From Endotrypanum monterogeii (taxonomy: Eukaryota > Euglenozoa > Kinetoplastea > Trypanosomatida > Trypanosomatidae), in the NCBI GenBank assembly GCA_000333855.2, contig CM007314.1, forward strand, positions 709,838 through 773,837: a DNA stretch of 64,000 nucleotides. Reading direction: 5' to 3'. Under the pieces are notes generated by a model that ran no database searches, was not told the DNA's origin, and worked only from the letters and a program-made list of their open reading frames with translations. Shown in pieces: positions 1 through 11,058 of this stretch (positions within the stretch are counted from its first letter, which is position 1; each line of letters starts with the position of its first letter). Both the position numbers and the translations under genes were made by a program.

Positions 1-3000
1 GGCCAGTCCAACGCTTTGGCAGGTGTCTCCAACCATCATTTTCCCCATCTGCCACAATTCTGGGTAAAGGAAGATCGCGGTGTGGTCGCGCCATCGGGCA
101 CGACAACGATCGTGGTATACTTTGCCCCAAATAGTCTCGCTGCAGTGGACAATGCAAGCTCCACCAAGGACGACAGCAATGCCCCAGCTGTTGCCACACT
201 GAACTTTCGTTGTGGAAAGGGTTCGGCCGAAAGTGTTCTTAGCGTGAAGCTCAGTGGATACGCCTTCAAGCATAATGTGAGCCTCTCCGTCAAGCAGCTG
301 CAGTTTCCGGTGGTCCGTCCACAGCAGGTGATACACGGATCGGTGACACTGACAAACAATGAGGAGTACCCTGTGGAGGTGTACAGCTTGGGTCTGGACC
401 TACAGCACACAAAGGAGGTGAAGTTGCTACGTCGTGCGCTGGAGGCAAGTTCAGATCGCGAGCTTTTCTTGCAACATTTAGAGGCGGGTGAGAACCTTCC
501 AGACCATCTGCTCGAGGAAATTTTTGCGCGCTTACATGCCGCCTCCGAGTCTCTGAAGGAGTTGCCAGCGGAGGAAGAGTCAGCAGTCCCCGAGTTAGGG
601 ATGATGAGTGCTGCACCAACAGCTGGTGGTACTGCTGGTAAAGCAGTTCGCGGTCAATCCATCTCTGGTACATCCCGAGACTTCGCCCTGAAGGGGGAGC
701 GCGTCGATAAAAGCATGAGTGGTCATCAGATGGCCGTAGCTTCTTCAGATGCACTGGAAAACAGTCCTGGCGACGGGTCAACTGCATCCCAAGGTGTTGG
801 AGGACCGCTTCAGGAAGCGGGCGACACTTCTTCCACGACGAAGGTGGCACGGTCAACCGTCATCGTTCTGATGGGCCCTCCCTATAGTGGCAAGACGACG
901 TTGGCACAGCAGATGGCCCAACGGGCGGACGCAGGTGCCGTCATTCAGGTAGACATTGACGAGCTCGTCCGAATGGAGGCGGAGCGTGATGACACAGCGA
1001 ATGGGGTGGTGGCTCGGTTTCTCCTTACACAGTTGGCAACCAGCACACCGGAATGTGGGTCTGCGACTGCCGATAGGGGTGCCGCCGCGAACGACAATAT
1101 CATGGCATCGTATACTGCGTGTGCACCAAAAATTGTGCGGGAAGCTCTTCTGGGGTATTTGGGGCGGTGCCTCGCTGACCATGGGGCTTCTTTGGATTCT
1201 GTCGAGGCAGGTGGTTCGACTGAGGCAACACCTCGACAGCTTCGCTTTTTGATGGAGGGGTTGGGGTGCAGTGTCCTCAAGAATCCATGGCGCTTATTTG
1301 AGCTACTCAAAGAGGTCTGCGATACCCTGAATATTTCTCTGCAGATCGTGTCCTTGGCTGTAAGCAACCCGATGTCCGGCTTGCGGAGAGCCAAGTCACT
1401 GGAGGCTCACCACGAGGCGCGGGTGGCGGCAGCATCTCTCCCATTATTGAGCGAGGAGGCATTCGAGGCGCTTGACAAGGAATCTCGAGATGAGTACACA
1501 CGCCGTCTTAAACACTTCAATGATTGCCGTCGAGATCTCAAGGCGGCGCAGCAGCTAAAGAAGGACTACATGATGCAGCTTCCATGCAAGACTGTGCAGC
1601 AGGAGGTCGAGGAGGCATTCGTCCAGGCAGAGGTTGATGCTCAACAGGCCCTGTTGTTGGAGTCTATGACCAAGTCAGGTCGTAGGGGGAGAGCGGCAGC
1701 CGGTTCTGGCCGCAGTGCTTCTCCACGGGCGTCAGGGGTGGCGACGAAGCAGCAGGAACCCAAATGGGCGGAGCTCGATGACGCAACTCAGTTTCGCGAG
1801 TGGTACCTGCATTTTCTCAGCACGTACGGCATCCCGCCAAAACCAGAAGGCGATGGCGACAATGCTTCTATGGTTGCGAAAACATCTCCCAGCCACAAGA
1901 CTACGCCTTTAAAGGGTCCTGCCGCTATTGCTGCGGCTGCCGCCGTTCAGGAGAAAGCGAAGGCTTGGGCCTGTATGCTCCACGTCATGGCCGAGACGGA
2001 GCTCCCAGACGAAGTTATGAACGACGTCGAGTTGAGGCTGGCCGAGCGCGCTCTCACGCCGAGCGCAGCTGTCAGTTCCGCGACAGACTTGTCAGCGTTA
2101 GCGGCCTCGTCCGGTCACTCAATCGAGTTATCCCCCTCGGCATCTCCATCCGGGGTCGCCGGCGGGCTCTATCTTTCTCCAAGTTTACTGAGGGATGACG
2201 ATACCCTCGCCGGCGCAAGCGGGGCGACATTTTTGCATTCGCCCAACACTCCAGCGGTGCCGTCCACGAATCGGATCGGGGAGTGGTTCTACCTGAACGA
2301 GGACCGTCTGAGCTTCTGGGGCAACGAGGCCATGGGATCCCTGCGCATCACTCCCAGCGTGGTGGGAACGCTCTCTTCAGTGGAGGCAGTGACAGCAGCC
2401 GTGGCAACAGTAACAGGATCCGCTGATGTTCGCTCTTCGATCGATGGTGCCAGGACCGGCTCTGATACCTACACAGCTCCCAGCGGCTTTGGCTCGGGGG
2501 CTACGGCCAACCGTTATGTACACTTCTTCTCGATGCTTGAGCGCGAGGTTATTCCGGCAAAGAAAACCAGCGGCCGCTCGAGGTCCGTGCCGGTGTCTGT
2601 TCAGCAGGAGGAGGAGATGACACGTTGGTGGATCCCACCAAAGGCGTCCGTCTTGCTGACACTCGAGTTCTGCTGCGATCAAATCGGTCCCTACGTTGAG
2701 AAATGCCTCTTTGGTGTTGTTGGCTCGCTGCAGCAGCTATGCCTGAATGTGTCCACTACAGTGGCTCTGTCCGACATCAGTCGAGATCCCAAGGATATCT
2801 TTCCCGTCATCAAGCATCGCAGCGGACCGGGAGTTGGCGGCGCCGAGTCAGAGCAGCGCATGCCGAAGGTGTACATTCCCTCTAAAAAACTGTTTGACTT
2901 TGGGCCGCTGCTCATTCCACCGCCGCCGGCACCAAGGAACCGCCGGCGAAGTGGTGAAAAGACCGTCACGGTCATGTCTTTGTCTACTGGTGGGTCGGGT

Positions 3001-6000
3001 CGCGGGCCTGGCGCGAGTGGCGGTAGTCATGCGGCCTCAAACGGTACTTTGCAGCCCCATACCAATACACTCCCGAATGAAGAAATGCTCACGTTTGTGA
3101 ACCGAGAGGCAGCTGAGGCGGAGGTGACCTTGTCGTTCCTCAACGAAAAAGAGAAGACGTTTTCTGTGGCTCCAACAAGCTTCGTGCTGAGGCCTGGCAC
3201 TTCACAGCAGGTCTGCCTACGTGCAATCCCAGAGAAAGTGGGTAACTTCACAAACACACTGCTGGGGTGCATCAGAGACAGCCCGCTTCCCTGGAAGACG
3301 GAGGTGAAATGTACCGGGGCGCGGCCGACGATGACGGTCAACGGGGTCAAGGAGTTGGAGGTGAACTTCGGACGGCTGGTGCTGAATCGCAGCATGGTCA
3401 AATCTTTCTCGCTTCTCAACGAGGGGCCGCTTCCGCTTCAGTGGAAGCTGGTCCCCGTTTTGGACACCACCACAGGCCGCGGCAGCGGAGGTTCTGGTGG
3501 CGGTGGAGGATGCGTTCCTGCCGGCCCCGGAGGGGTGGCTCAGTGGCTTGCAGAGGTGCAGTGTTCGTCGATGGAGGGCATCATCGAGGAGGGCGGCTCC
3601 TACACCTTGAACATGACCTTTGCCCCGACGCACCCCTGCCTCTACACACGCAACATGGTGTTGACGGTGTCGAACACAGGTCATTCGCCCTCAGTCGTGT
3701 ACGAGTCGCTGCCTGTTACCATAAAGGCGGAGGCCTACGATGTCATCCTTGAGTGGACGCGTGAGATTCAGCTCGGGGTGCTGCACGTTGGGGAGGAGAA
3801 GCATGAGACGATCCGGATTCTCAACAAAAGTCCTTACGAGGTGGGCTATCAGCTAAAGTTGCCGAAGCGGTTGCAGAGGTCGTTGACGTTATCTAACCCA
3901 TCTGGCACGCTGCGTGGCATGGTTGGCTTCAAGGATGCGGCCATTGCCAACATCGACGTTACGGCTCGGCTAGAGAAGGAGGGCGAGTTGCCGCCAAGGA
4001 TGTCCCAAATCGAGGCGGCGTTCTTCGATGTCGACAAGAAGGAGCTACTGTACCCTGTACAGTGTATTCCAGTCATGGGAGAGGCCTGGTACACTAAGTA
4101 CACGGTACATCCCCCGAATGTAAACTTTGGCTCCTGCCTCGTTGGGCAGCTGCGTGAGAATACCTTTGAACTGCGCAACACAGGAGTATTCCCGCTCGAA
4201 TACTCGCTCTTCAACTTCCGTGACGCTCCGCCGTTGATCGTAGAGGACAACCCAGCCTTGTCGACAGCGCAGGGGCCTTCTCTTTCGTCCCCTGTGGGTG
4301 GTGTCCTGAGGACTGCATCTCATGGATATCATTCATCTGACGACACGAAGAAGACGAGGGTTCCCAAGGGAAGTGAACTAGATGTCGTTGTTGGTGCCTT
4401 CACATGTCGTCCATGTACCGGTGTTATCCCTGTCGGTGGTTCGCAGACGATCACTGTGTCGACGGTACCTGGGAAGCAGAACCGATCTCACGAAACGATT
4501 GGGGTGCGAGTCCTTCAGAGCGGCCCCGAGCTGGAGCGCTACGGCACCCCGGTTGAGGTATCTGCCTATCCAGCGCTGCCGTCGATCGCTGCTGACCTCA
4601 CTTCGAGTGCCGACATCGAAACCATATTCGAAGAGCAGCGCGTTGTATACCGTCTAGAGCAGCTGGCCAAGAGTGTGCGCGCGTACAGCAAGGAGGAGCG
4701 GCTTTTTTCCTTTGGCACAGTGCTTGCGGGGCAGCGCTGCGAAGAGCACTTTCGCATCGCCAACAGCAGTCCGCTACCCTGTACCGTCGTGGCGCACCTC
4801 GAGGCTGTGCTTTTAGGCGGGGTCAGTGGAAACAGCAGCAGTGGTAGCTCGAGCCCGTCGAGCAGCGCACAAAAGTTCGCTGCAGGGGCGGGTTCTGGCA
4901 ACTCTGCAGCGAGTGTAGCAGGCAAGGTGGAGGGGTTTGATCTCTCCTTGGATGCTAGCGGCACGTCCCCAGCGCAGACAAGAGCGACAACGATCAAGAT
5001 GGTGTTGCCGCCCTATGAAAGCAGGTTCCTCACTGTTGGCTTTACTCCCTCCTCGCTGCGCCTTTTCCAAGCCCAGGTTGTTGCTGTTGTCGAGAATGCT
5101 GCTTTGTCAACCGAAGTCGCGACAGAGGCTGGCCAGCAGCTGCGCTTTGGTCTGCGCGGCGAGGGAACGCTGCCTAGGGTAGATGTTGAAGTGCCTCCAC
5201 CGTTGTCATCGTCCACAGCCGCCTGGACTAGCGGCAAGTCGGGCGGTGCATGCGCTGCGGCTTTGGAGCGCTTGCATCGTCGTAACGAAGGCGTCAGCAG
5301 CACCGTCAACGACCGCAAGCGAGGTACGCGCCGCGTCGGCGGTTCTTCTTCTAGCAGTTTTGTATCACACACTCACGCGGAGAGCTCTACGAGCTCCAGC
5401 CTCACTGAGGTGCTGGAGCTTCCGTTGACACGTGTCGGAGATGTTGGCTCGCGCACCTTCACGTTGCGAAACACCGGGTGCTTACCTGCCGAGGTGCACC
5501 TCGAGCTGATACCGTCGAGCGGAGATGGATGTGTTTCCCCGATCTCTTTTTTGACCATCAACAGTGGTGGTGCTGCTAATGGGCCCCCCAAGAAGCAGCG
5601 TATCAACTCGACCGAAGGTAGGGTCGAGCTTTTCGTTGGCGCGAACCAGTCTGAGGTAGTTGATGTAACGTACACGCCGACGCAGGTGGAGGCAATAGTG
5701 ATGCGGATGCGCGTTATACTTCGAGAGAACCCGTTTGAAGAGAAAGAGGTGCTCATACTTGCTCACAGTTTTGATAGTCCCATCACCTTTGAAGGCATCG
5801 ACCCGGCCACTCCAGACCACTATGATGTTGGGGACTGCTGGATCAACGTCGAGAAGGATTGCACTTTCACTGTGCGAAATAACACGGACTTCTTGGTGCG
5901 CTACGAGTGGGATTACACCGATCCCGTTGTGAAGATGGTGCCCTCGCTTGGCCACCTGGGCGCGGGTGCCACTCGGCAGATCACCGTGGGGGTGCGCAGC

Positions 6001-9000
6001 ACGACACAGAATCTTCATCAGTCGACGCGTTGCACTATAAAGGCACAGTCTATCCAGCTCTCCTCCTCCGCGGCGGGTGGTAGGGCTCTACGCAGAAGCA
6101 TCGGTGGCGCTGGCACTGCGTCTGGTGGTGTTGGCAGCGAGGCGGCAGCATTTTCTGGTGCAACCAGTGCAGTCATAGCGGAGTGGGACAACTCTATGCG
6201 GAGCCCCAAGTGGGTCCTGCGCGAGGACGAAGCCGTCGCTAGCGCGAATGTTGCAAGGGCACATTCAGCAGCCGCGACTGCGGCATTTTTGTCCAACCCT
6301 GCCTCGGTAGTTGGCCGCCGAAACTTGAAGCAGGTGATGGAGTCGTTGCCAGAGCCGGCGTACACGGTTGTCGACAGTGTTAGCGTGACGCAGCCTCTCA
6401 TGTTGGTGTATCGCTGCAGTGTGCCCACATATCAGTGTTGTCTGGTGAACACGGCAACAGGCGACATGGCAGATTTGAAGGCGATTTCCTTCGAGCTCAC
6501 CTCTTTGATGCAGAAGCGCGTGGCAGTGGTGCGAGTGATCAACACTGGTGCCGTGGGATTGCCTCTCGGCTACTCCATTGCCAACCCTAGTGAAGGGAAT
6601 TCAGGGTCAGCATCCGTCTCGTTGCAGCAGGAGTTGACGGGGCAGAGCACTGGGCGCAGTGGTAGTCAGACCCTGCTGGCCAGCTTGGCAAACAATGGTG
6701 CTCTTGGTATCCCTTCTTCTGAAGGTGACGCCAATGCGCTACACAAACTGCCTGGATACGATCCCCCCGACGCCGACTTCAGCGTCGTGCGCTCGACGCC
6801 GACTTCTGCGCCGAGTGTTGTACCGCCTGGCTCACATGTTGATCTCCTCGTCGAGTTTACCCCACGCATAGTCGGTCTCATTACGGGGGAGCTCATTCTC
6901 TCAATGCCGCAAAGCGAACATGCAGAAGTGCGTGTGCCACTCCAAGGATTAGCGGAGTGCCCCCTTGTCCACTTCAACGTTCCGCCGCCAATAAGCATCG
7001 ATGCGCGTTACATGCCCAGTGGCCTCGGTGGCGATAGCCGAGGACAGGACACTGTCGTCGTGGAGTTCCTCGCCCGTGGACTGCACACGAAGACTACTGT
7101 AAGGTTTCCTGTTGTGAACCCGAGCGCGACGGCTTACAGTTACGAGTGGGTTGAGGAGAGTACGGGGCGCGGGGCGAGCTCCAGCGGCCGCGGCACCAGC
7201 AGCCGCGGCGCCAGCGGCAGTACCGTATCACCCTTTCGCTGCCTGACACCCATGGGGGTAATTGCCGCGGGGGCCGAGGCCGAGGCAGCCTTTGAATTTT
7301 TTGCGGATGTCTTGGGGTTACAGGAATCGGCGTGGTCTTTTCATATTCCTGGACATGCCTCGATTCCGTTCGTGCTGGTGGGCACTGCAGTGGAGCCGAA
7401 TGTGTATCTCCACGCGAGTAAGGTGCTATTTGGCCATGTTCAGGTTGGCACCCACGCTGAGCGCACTGTGATTCTGGAAAACTGTGACGACATACCCTAC
7501 AGCTTTATATGGGATAAGTCGTCGATGGAGGGGACGTCCTCTTTCCTGTCTGTGAAGCCGATGCGCGGCACTATCGCCCCACACGAGAGGCTCTCGGTGG
7601 CTTTGTCATTTTCGCCTCAAGATGAAGTCGAGTATAACTTACCACTTCGCTGCACGGTGAAGCGGTCGAGTGTGCCACTCTCGTTAAATGTCAAGGGCGT
7701 TGGTGTGAGTATACATGAAGTGCTGCAGGTGGAGCCGGCCGAAGACGGGGCGGGGCCAATCGAGTTGGTGAGCGGTCAGCCGCTGCTTTTGAACCTCAAT
7801 CGTGTTCAGGTGAACTCGACGATAATACGTCGCTTTGCCCTACGCAACGCTGGCTCATACCCATTTCAGTACAGTGTCGATGTCCCGGAGAATCCCTCTG
7901 TCACTGTGGAGGGTGTATCTGGCGAGGTGGCCCCGAAGCAAACGTGTGTGGTTGTGTTCCAGTACCGCCCGACGCGCGAGGAGACTCTAAAGCAGTGCCG
8001 CCTCTTCTTCCGTATCGATGGCAGAGTCGCGTACAAAATAGGCATTAAAGCAGTCTCGTACCTGCCTCGGCTGCAGCTCAGCTTTGACCACTATGACTTC
8101 GGACCGCGATTTGTTTCAGCCTACAGCACCGGATTGGCAACGGGGCTGTCGGATGCTCGCCCAGGAACGGCTGGGTCTGGCAGTTCTGCCGCAGTTATGC
8201 TGCTCACGAACCTGGAATCAGAGCCGGTTTCCGTGACTTGCAGCTTTTCTGCGAAGAACACGTGGTTTCGCCTCGATAAATCGGCACTTGTGGTGCGCCC
8301 AAAGGAGACGGCGCGGCTGCGGGTGACGTTCCTGCCGCAAGAGATCCGCCGGCACGAGGACAACCTGCAGCTGAGCTTCAATTCCCTTCACACAGTATTC
8401 ATTCCCATCACCGGTGAGGGGGTATTGCCGCGCATTGAGGTCTCAAATCCGTTTGCGAAATTTGGCGTGGTCCGTGTCGGCGAAACACGGCAGGCTGAGG
8501 TGAAGCTTGTGTGCCTGAGCAAGATCTCGACACCGATATCGTTCGCACAAACCCTTGACGAAGATCTTTTACGTAAAGGCTTCTCGATTTCAATACCACG
8601 ACAGTCGTCAGAGACTGCCGGTGATAGTTCATCGGTGGTAGTGTTGAAGCCGAAAGAGAAGGCGACGGTTATGTTATCCTTCACACCAAGGCAGCGAATG
8701 GGTGACTTCAGCAGGGAGGTAAATATGCTCGTGTGCGGTGTGGAGGCACCCTTCGTGTCGGTAAGCGGATCGTGCGCAGACGCAGAGGTGCATCTTGACA
8801 CGATATCTCTCTCCTTTCGCGATGTGGTGATTGGCGCCTCAGCGACGCGTCGAGTGACAATTCTGAACAGCGGAGATATTTCACAAAAGTTTTCATGGGT
8901 GAACAGTTTACAAAAGCTGCGACCTGCGGGTGAGTGGAGTATGTTCCCGTCCTCTGGATTCGTCCGGGCGCACACCGAGCTTCCTTGCGAGCTTCGCTAC

Positions 9001-11058
9001 ACCCCAAAGCTGCCACAGAAGGACAACACCAAAACCCCGGTGACCAAAGGGTCGTCGCCGCTAGTCCAGCAGACTCTGACAGTAGAGCTGGACAGCTCAC
9101 CAGAAATTGCACTCACGATCGAGTCGAGCTGGGTCACTCGGCCGGCGGCAACCGAGGTGGTACGCTTTAGCTGCCTCGTCCACGAGTCGGATGAGAAGAA
9201 GATCGAGGTGTACAACCCGTCAGATGACCCTTGGACGGCAGAGCCTGTCCTGGATAACTTGCTCTGGACATGCCCGGCACAGCTTACTCTAAAGCCGAGG
9301 GTCAAGACGATTCTCCCCGTCACGTATCAGCCGGTGCGACCAACCGCCTCTCGAGCGACATCAACGACAGCCCCCGTCTCCACTGGATCGGTACTGCGCA
9401 GAGCCACCTCAGATCTTAGTCCAGCCGAAGCTTTGCATTCAAAGGATACAGCTACCCTATTCATTCCTCTTCCAGATGGCACTGGACAGTGTGTGGCACT
9501 GGAAGGGACTGCCGAGGCAGCTGTGTCGGCCAGCGCAGCGCATGAGTACGATTGCGTTTCCCAGGTCACCCTGCCACTCTACTTTCAGGTTCGCAATTGG
9601 TCCTCGACGGAGACTGTCCGGTTCCGCCGAGAGGTGGTGTGGAGCTCCGTGACTCTGGGTGGGGAGGAGGAGTTGTGTCAGCCCTATGAGGATATGTCTA
9701 GTCTGATATGCGTCGAGGAGAAGAAGCGAGTGTCTCGTAATACGAGGAGTGCCCTGGGATCCCGTGGTGGGGCGTCTGAGGGCAGACTCGCCGAGGCCTC
9801 GATGGCGGAACCGACACAGAGCGTCATCGAGGTACTTCCTGGTTCTTCTCAGGAGTCTGTCTTGACCGTCACTCCGTTGCGTGACGGCGTCTACAAGGGC
9901 ACCGTACATTTTGTGCCTCTTGAGGAAACCAGTGTGGCCTCGATGCTCGACATGAGACAGTCGCATATGTTTGTTATTCGTGTACGTCCTACAGAGGCGC
10001 CTCCACCGGTGACAGTCGACCTCCAGGCGGCCCTCCGTGAACGGGCAAGTTTCATTATACCCCTGGCAAATCCATTCTCGAAGCCATGCGTATACAAACT
10101 GGAGCTGGCGGCTGCAGATTTTGCTTCACCACAGACGACCGCCGGGTCTTCCATGAACCTTGCCGCAGAGGCGCTTTCGCTGCCGTCGACCGTGACGGTG
10201 CCGGGACGCAGCCACGCTCAGGCGTCGTTGCAGTTCTTTCCACTCATTCCAAGGCCGCCTGCGGCAGTGCGGTGCACTGTGACATCCCCTGAATTAGGCT
10301 TCAGCGCCGTCTACATCTTCCGTCTTTCGACTACAGGTGATACACCGGCACCGGAGCGGGTTACTCGGCTTGTTTGTCCTCTTGGGCAGCACACGAACTT
10401 CGCCTTGCGTTTCGTACATTATGCAAAGACAAATACCGAATTTGCTATCCGGGTTAACGGGGAGCCGTTTGGGAAGGGCGTGGCGGCGTACACCCGAATC
10501 GGTACCAATGGCCAAGGTCCAGTGGTGAAGGCAAGTGGCTGTTCGTCGTCGTCCGCCACATCCGGATCAAATGCCCCCAGGGGACAGGAGGTGGCGGTAG
10601 AGTTTAGTTTTGAGCCCACCGAAGTTGGCGAGAGGACGGACACTATCGACTTTGTGTCTCCTGTCGCGGGGACGTACTCGTTCCCGATCGTGGCCACCTG
10701 CACGTTGCCAGAGCGTCAGGGTCCCTTCATGGCGCGTTACGGGCAAAGCCTGCAGCTTCCTTTCAAGAACGTCTTCAACGATCCTGTCGTCATCAGCGTG
10801 TCATCAGACTCGCCGTGCTGTCTGCCATCGCGTAAGACGGAGACGATTCCTGCGCGTAAAGCGGTGAACGTTGCCGTTCAATTCAAGCCGGAGGAGGGCG
10901 TCGACGTGATGCGCACTCGCGTGATCATTTCCTGTGTGCCTCCTGGTAAGCAGTCACCCAATCAGCAGCAGCAGCCAATTCAGTGGGTGTACTACGTTGA
11001 GGCCTCCAGCTCGAGTGAACGCTCTGGGAACTCGAAGCAGTTCAAGAATAGGAGGTAG
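1..11058 (+). CDS. HYDIN: HYDIN homologue, axonemal central-pair protein (5' partial)
   Basis: The frame is open from the first base of the window, so the N-terminus lies outside it; about 3,685 residues are visible. Two things identify it. First, a P-loop GPPYSGKT (fragment residues 292-299) followed by an acidic aspartate-rich segment matches the adenylate-kinase-like domain embedded in HYDIN. Second, more than ten ASH/MSP-type beta-sandwich repeats are recognisable by a phased pattern of F-G, V-G, then L-x-N-x-G/S-x-x-P (for example near nt 3361, 3770, 4125, 4705, 5430, 7425, 7800, 8090, 8450 and 8810). Gly/Ser-rich linkers interrupt some repeats (nt 3475-3520, 4830-4930, 7165-7220). HYDIN is known from mammals, Chlamydomonas and trypanosomes as a C2 central-pair projection protein needed for flagellar beating. 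Vertebrate HYDIN is about 5,100 aa, so roughly a quarter is probably missing here. Confidence in the family is high. Confidence 0.93.
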   Translation, partial: GQSNALAGVSNHHFPHLPQFWVKEDRGVVAPSGTTTIVVYFAPNSLAAVDNASSTKDDSNAPAVATLNFRCGKGSAESVLSVKLSGYAFKHNVSLSVKQLQFPVVRPQQVIHGSVTLTNNEEYPVEVYSLGLDLQHTKEVKLLRRALEASSDRELFLQHLEAGENLPDHLLEEIFARLHAASESLKELPAEEESAVPELGMMSAAPTAGGTAGKAVRGQSISGTSRDFALKGERVDKSMSGHQMAVASSDALENSPGDGSTASQGVGGPLQEAGDTSSTTKVARSTVIVLMGPPYSGKTTLAQQMAQRADAGAVIQVDIDELVRMEAERDDTANGVVARFLLTQLATSTPECGSATADRGAAANDNIMASYTACAPKIVREALLGYLGRCLADHGASLDSVEAGGSTEATPRQLRFLMEGLGCSVLKNPWRLFELLKEVCDTLNISLQIVSLAVSNPMSGLRRAKSLEAHHEARVAAASLPLLSEEAFEALDKESRDEYTRRLKHFNDCRRDLKAAQQLKKDYMMQLPCKTVQQEVEEAFVQAEVDAQQALLLESMTKSGRRGRAAAGSGRSASPRASGVATKQQEPKWAELDDATQFREWYLHFLSTYGIPPKPEGDGDNASMVAKTSPSHKTTPLKGPAAIAAAAAVQEKAKAWACMLHVMAETELPDEVMNDVELRLAERALTPSAAVSSATDLSALAASSGHSIELSPSASPSGVAGGLYLSPSLLRDDDTLAGASGATFLHSPNTPAVPSTNRIGEWFYLNEDRLSFWGNEAMGSLRITPSVVGTLSSVEAVTAAVATVTGSADVRSSIDGARTGSDTYTAPSGFGSGATANRYVHFFSMLEREVIPAKKTSGRSRSVPVSVQQEEEMTRWWIPPKASVLLTLEFCCDQIGPYVEKCLFGVVGSLQQLCLNVSTTVALSDISRDPKDIFPVIKHRSGPGVGGAESEQRMPKVYIPSKKLFDFGPLLIPPPPAPRNRRRSGEKTVTVMSLSTGGSGRGPGASGGSHAASNGTLQPHTNTLPNEEMLTFVNREAAEAEVTLSFLNEKEKTFSVAPTSFVLRPGTSQQVCLRAIPEKVGNFTNTLLGCIRDSPLPWKTEVKCTGARPTMTVNGVKELEVNFGRLVLNRSMVKSFSLLNEGPLPLQWKLVPVLDTTTGRGSGGSGGGGGCVPAGPGGVAQWLAEVQCSSMEGIIEEGGSYTLNMTFAPTHPCLYTRNMVLTVSNTGHSPSVVYESLPVTIKAEAYDVILEWTREIQLGVLHVGEEKHETIRILNKSPYEVGYQLKLPKRLQRSLTLSNPSGTLRGMVGFKDAAIANIDVTARLEKEGELPPRMSQIEAAFFDVDKKELLYPVQCIPVMGEAWYTKYTVHPPNVNFGSCLVGQLRENTFELRNTGVFPLEYSLFNFRDAPPLIVEDNPALSTAQGPSLSSPVGGVLRTASHGYHSSDDTKKTRVPKGSELDVVVGAFTCRPCTGVIPVGGSQTITVSTVPGKQNRSHETIGVRVLQSGPELERYGTPVEVSAYPALPSIAADLTSSADIETIFEEQRVVYRLEQLAKSVRAYSKEERLFSFGTVLAGQRCEEHFRIANSSPLPCTVVAHLEAVLLGGVSGNSSSGSSSPSSSAQKFAAGAGSGNSAASVAGKVEGFDLSLDASGTSPAQTRATTIKMVLPPYESRFLTVGFTPSSLRLFQAQVVAVVENAALSTEVATEAGQQLRFGLRGEGTLPRVDVEVPPPLSSSTAAWTSGKSGGACAAALERLHRRNEGVSSTVNDRKRGTRRVGGSSSSSFVSHTHAESSTSSSLTEVLELPLTRVGDVGSRTFTLRNTGCLPAEVHLELIPSSGDGCVSPISFLTINSGGAANGPPKKQRINSTEGRVELFVGANQSEVVDVTYTPTQVEAIVMRMRVILRENPFEEKEVLILAHSFDSPITFEGIDPATPDHYDVGDCWINVEKDCTFTVRNNTDFLVRYEWDYTDPVVKMVPSLGHLGAGATRQITVGVRSTTQNLHQSTRCTIKAQSIQLSSSAAGGRALRRSIGGAGTASGGVGSEAAAFSGATSAVIAEWDNSMRSPKWVLREDEAVASANVARAHSAAATAAFLSNPASVVGRRNLKQVMESLPEPAYTVVDSVSVTQPLMLVYRCSVPTYQCCLVNTATGDMADLKAISFELTSLMQKRVAVVRVINTGAVGLPLGYSIANPSEGNSGSASVSLQQELTGQSTGRSGSQTLLASLANNGALGIPSSEGDANALHKLPGYDPPDADFSVVRSTPTSAPSVVPPGSHVDLLVEFTPRIVGLITGELILSMPQSEHAEVRVPLQGLAECPLVHFNVPPPISIDARYMPSGLGGDSRGQDTVVVEFLARGLHTKTTVRFPVVNPSATAYSYEWVEESTGRGASSSGRGTSSRGASGSTVSPFRCLTPMGVIAAGAEAEAAFEFFADVLGLQESAWSFHIPGHASIPFVLVGTAVEPNVYLHASKVLFGHVQVGTHAERTVILENCDDIPYSFIWDKSSMEGTSSFLSVKPMRGTIAPHERLSVALSFSPQDEVEYNLPLRCTVKRSSVPLSLNVKGVGVSIHEVLQVEPAEDGAGPIELVSGQPLLLNLNRVQVNSTIIRRFALRNAGSYPFQYSVDVPENPSVTVEGVSGEVAPKQTCVVVFQYRPTREETLKQCRLFFRIDGRVAYKIGIKAVSYLPRLQLSFDHYDFGPRFVSAYSTGLATGLSDARPGTAGSGSSAAVMLLTNLESEPVSVTCSFSAKNTWFRLDKSALVVRPKETARLRVTFLPQEIRRHEDNLQLSFNSLHTVFIPITGEGVLPRIEVSNPFAKFGVVRVGETRQAEVKLVCLSKISTPISFAQTLDEDLLRKGFSISIPRQSSETAGDSSSVVVLKPKEKATVMLSFTPRQRMGDFSREVNMLVCGVEAPFVSVSGSCADAEVHLDTISLSFRDVVIGASATRRVTILNSGDISQKFSWVNSLQKLRPAGEWSMFPSSGFVRAHTELPCELRYTPKLPQKDNTKTPVTKGSSPLVQQTLTVELDSSPEIALTIESSWVTRPAATEVVRFSCLVHESDEKKIEVYNPSDDPWTAEPVLDNLLWTCPAQLTLKPRVKTILPVTYQPVRPTASRATSTTAPVSTGSVLRRATSDLSPAEALHSKDTATLFIPLPDGTGQCVALEGTAEAAVSASAAHEYDCVSQVTLPLYFQVRNWSSTETVRFRREVVWSSVTLGGEEELCQPYEDMSSLICVEEKKRVSRNTRSALGSRGGASEGRLAEASMAEPTQSVIEVLPGSSQESVLTVTPLRDGVYKGTVHFVPLEETSVASMLDMRQSHMFVIRVRPTEAPPPVTVDLQAALRERASFIIPLANPFSKPCVYKLELAAADFASPQTTAGSSMNLAAEALSLPSTVTVPGRSHAQASLQFFPLIPRPPAAVRCTVTSPELGFSAVYIFRLSTTGDTPAPERVTRLVCPLGQHTNFALRFVHYAKTNTEFAIRVNGEPFGKGVAAYTRIGTNGQGPVVKASGCSSSSATSGSNAPRGQEVAVEFSFEPTEVGERTDTIDFVSPVAGTYSFPIVATCTLPERQGPFMARYGQSLQLPFKNVFNDPVVISVSSDSPCCLPSRKTETIPARKAVNVAVQFKPEEGVDVMRTRVIISCVPPGKQSPNQQQQPIQWVYYVEASSSSERSGNSKQFKNRR

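Noticed and set aside
5373..6428. Long minus-strand open frames opposite HYDIN
   Set aside because: Mirror frames of a GC-rich coding region; expected from codon bias.
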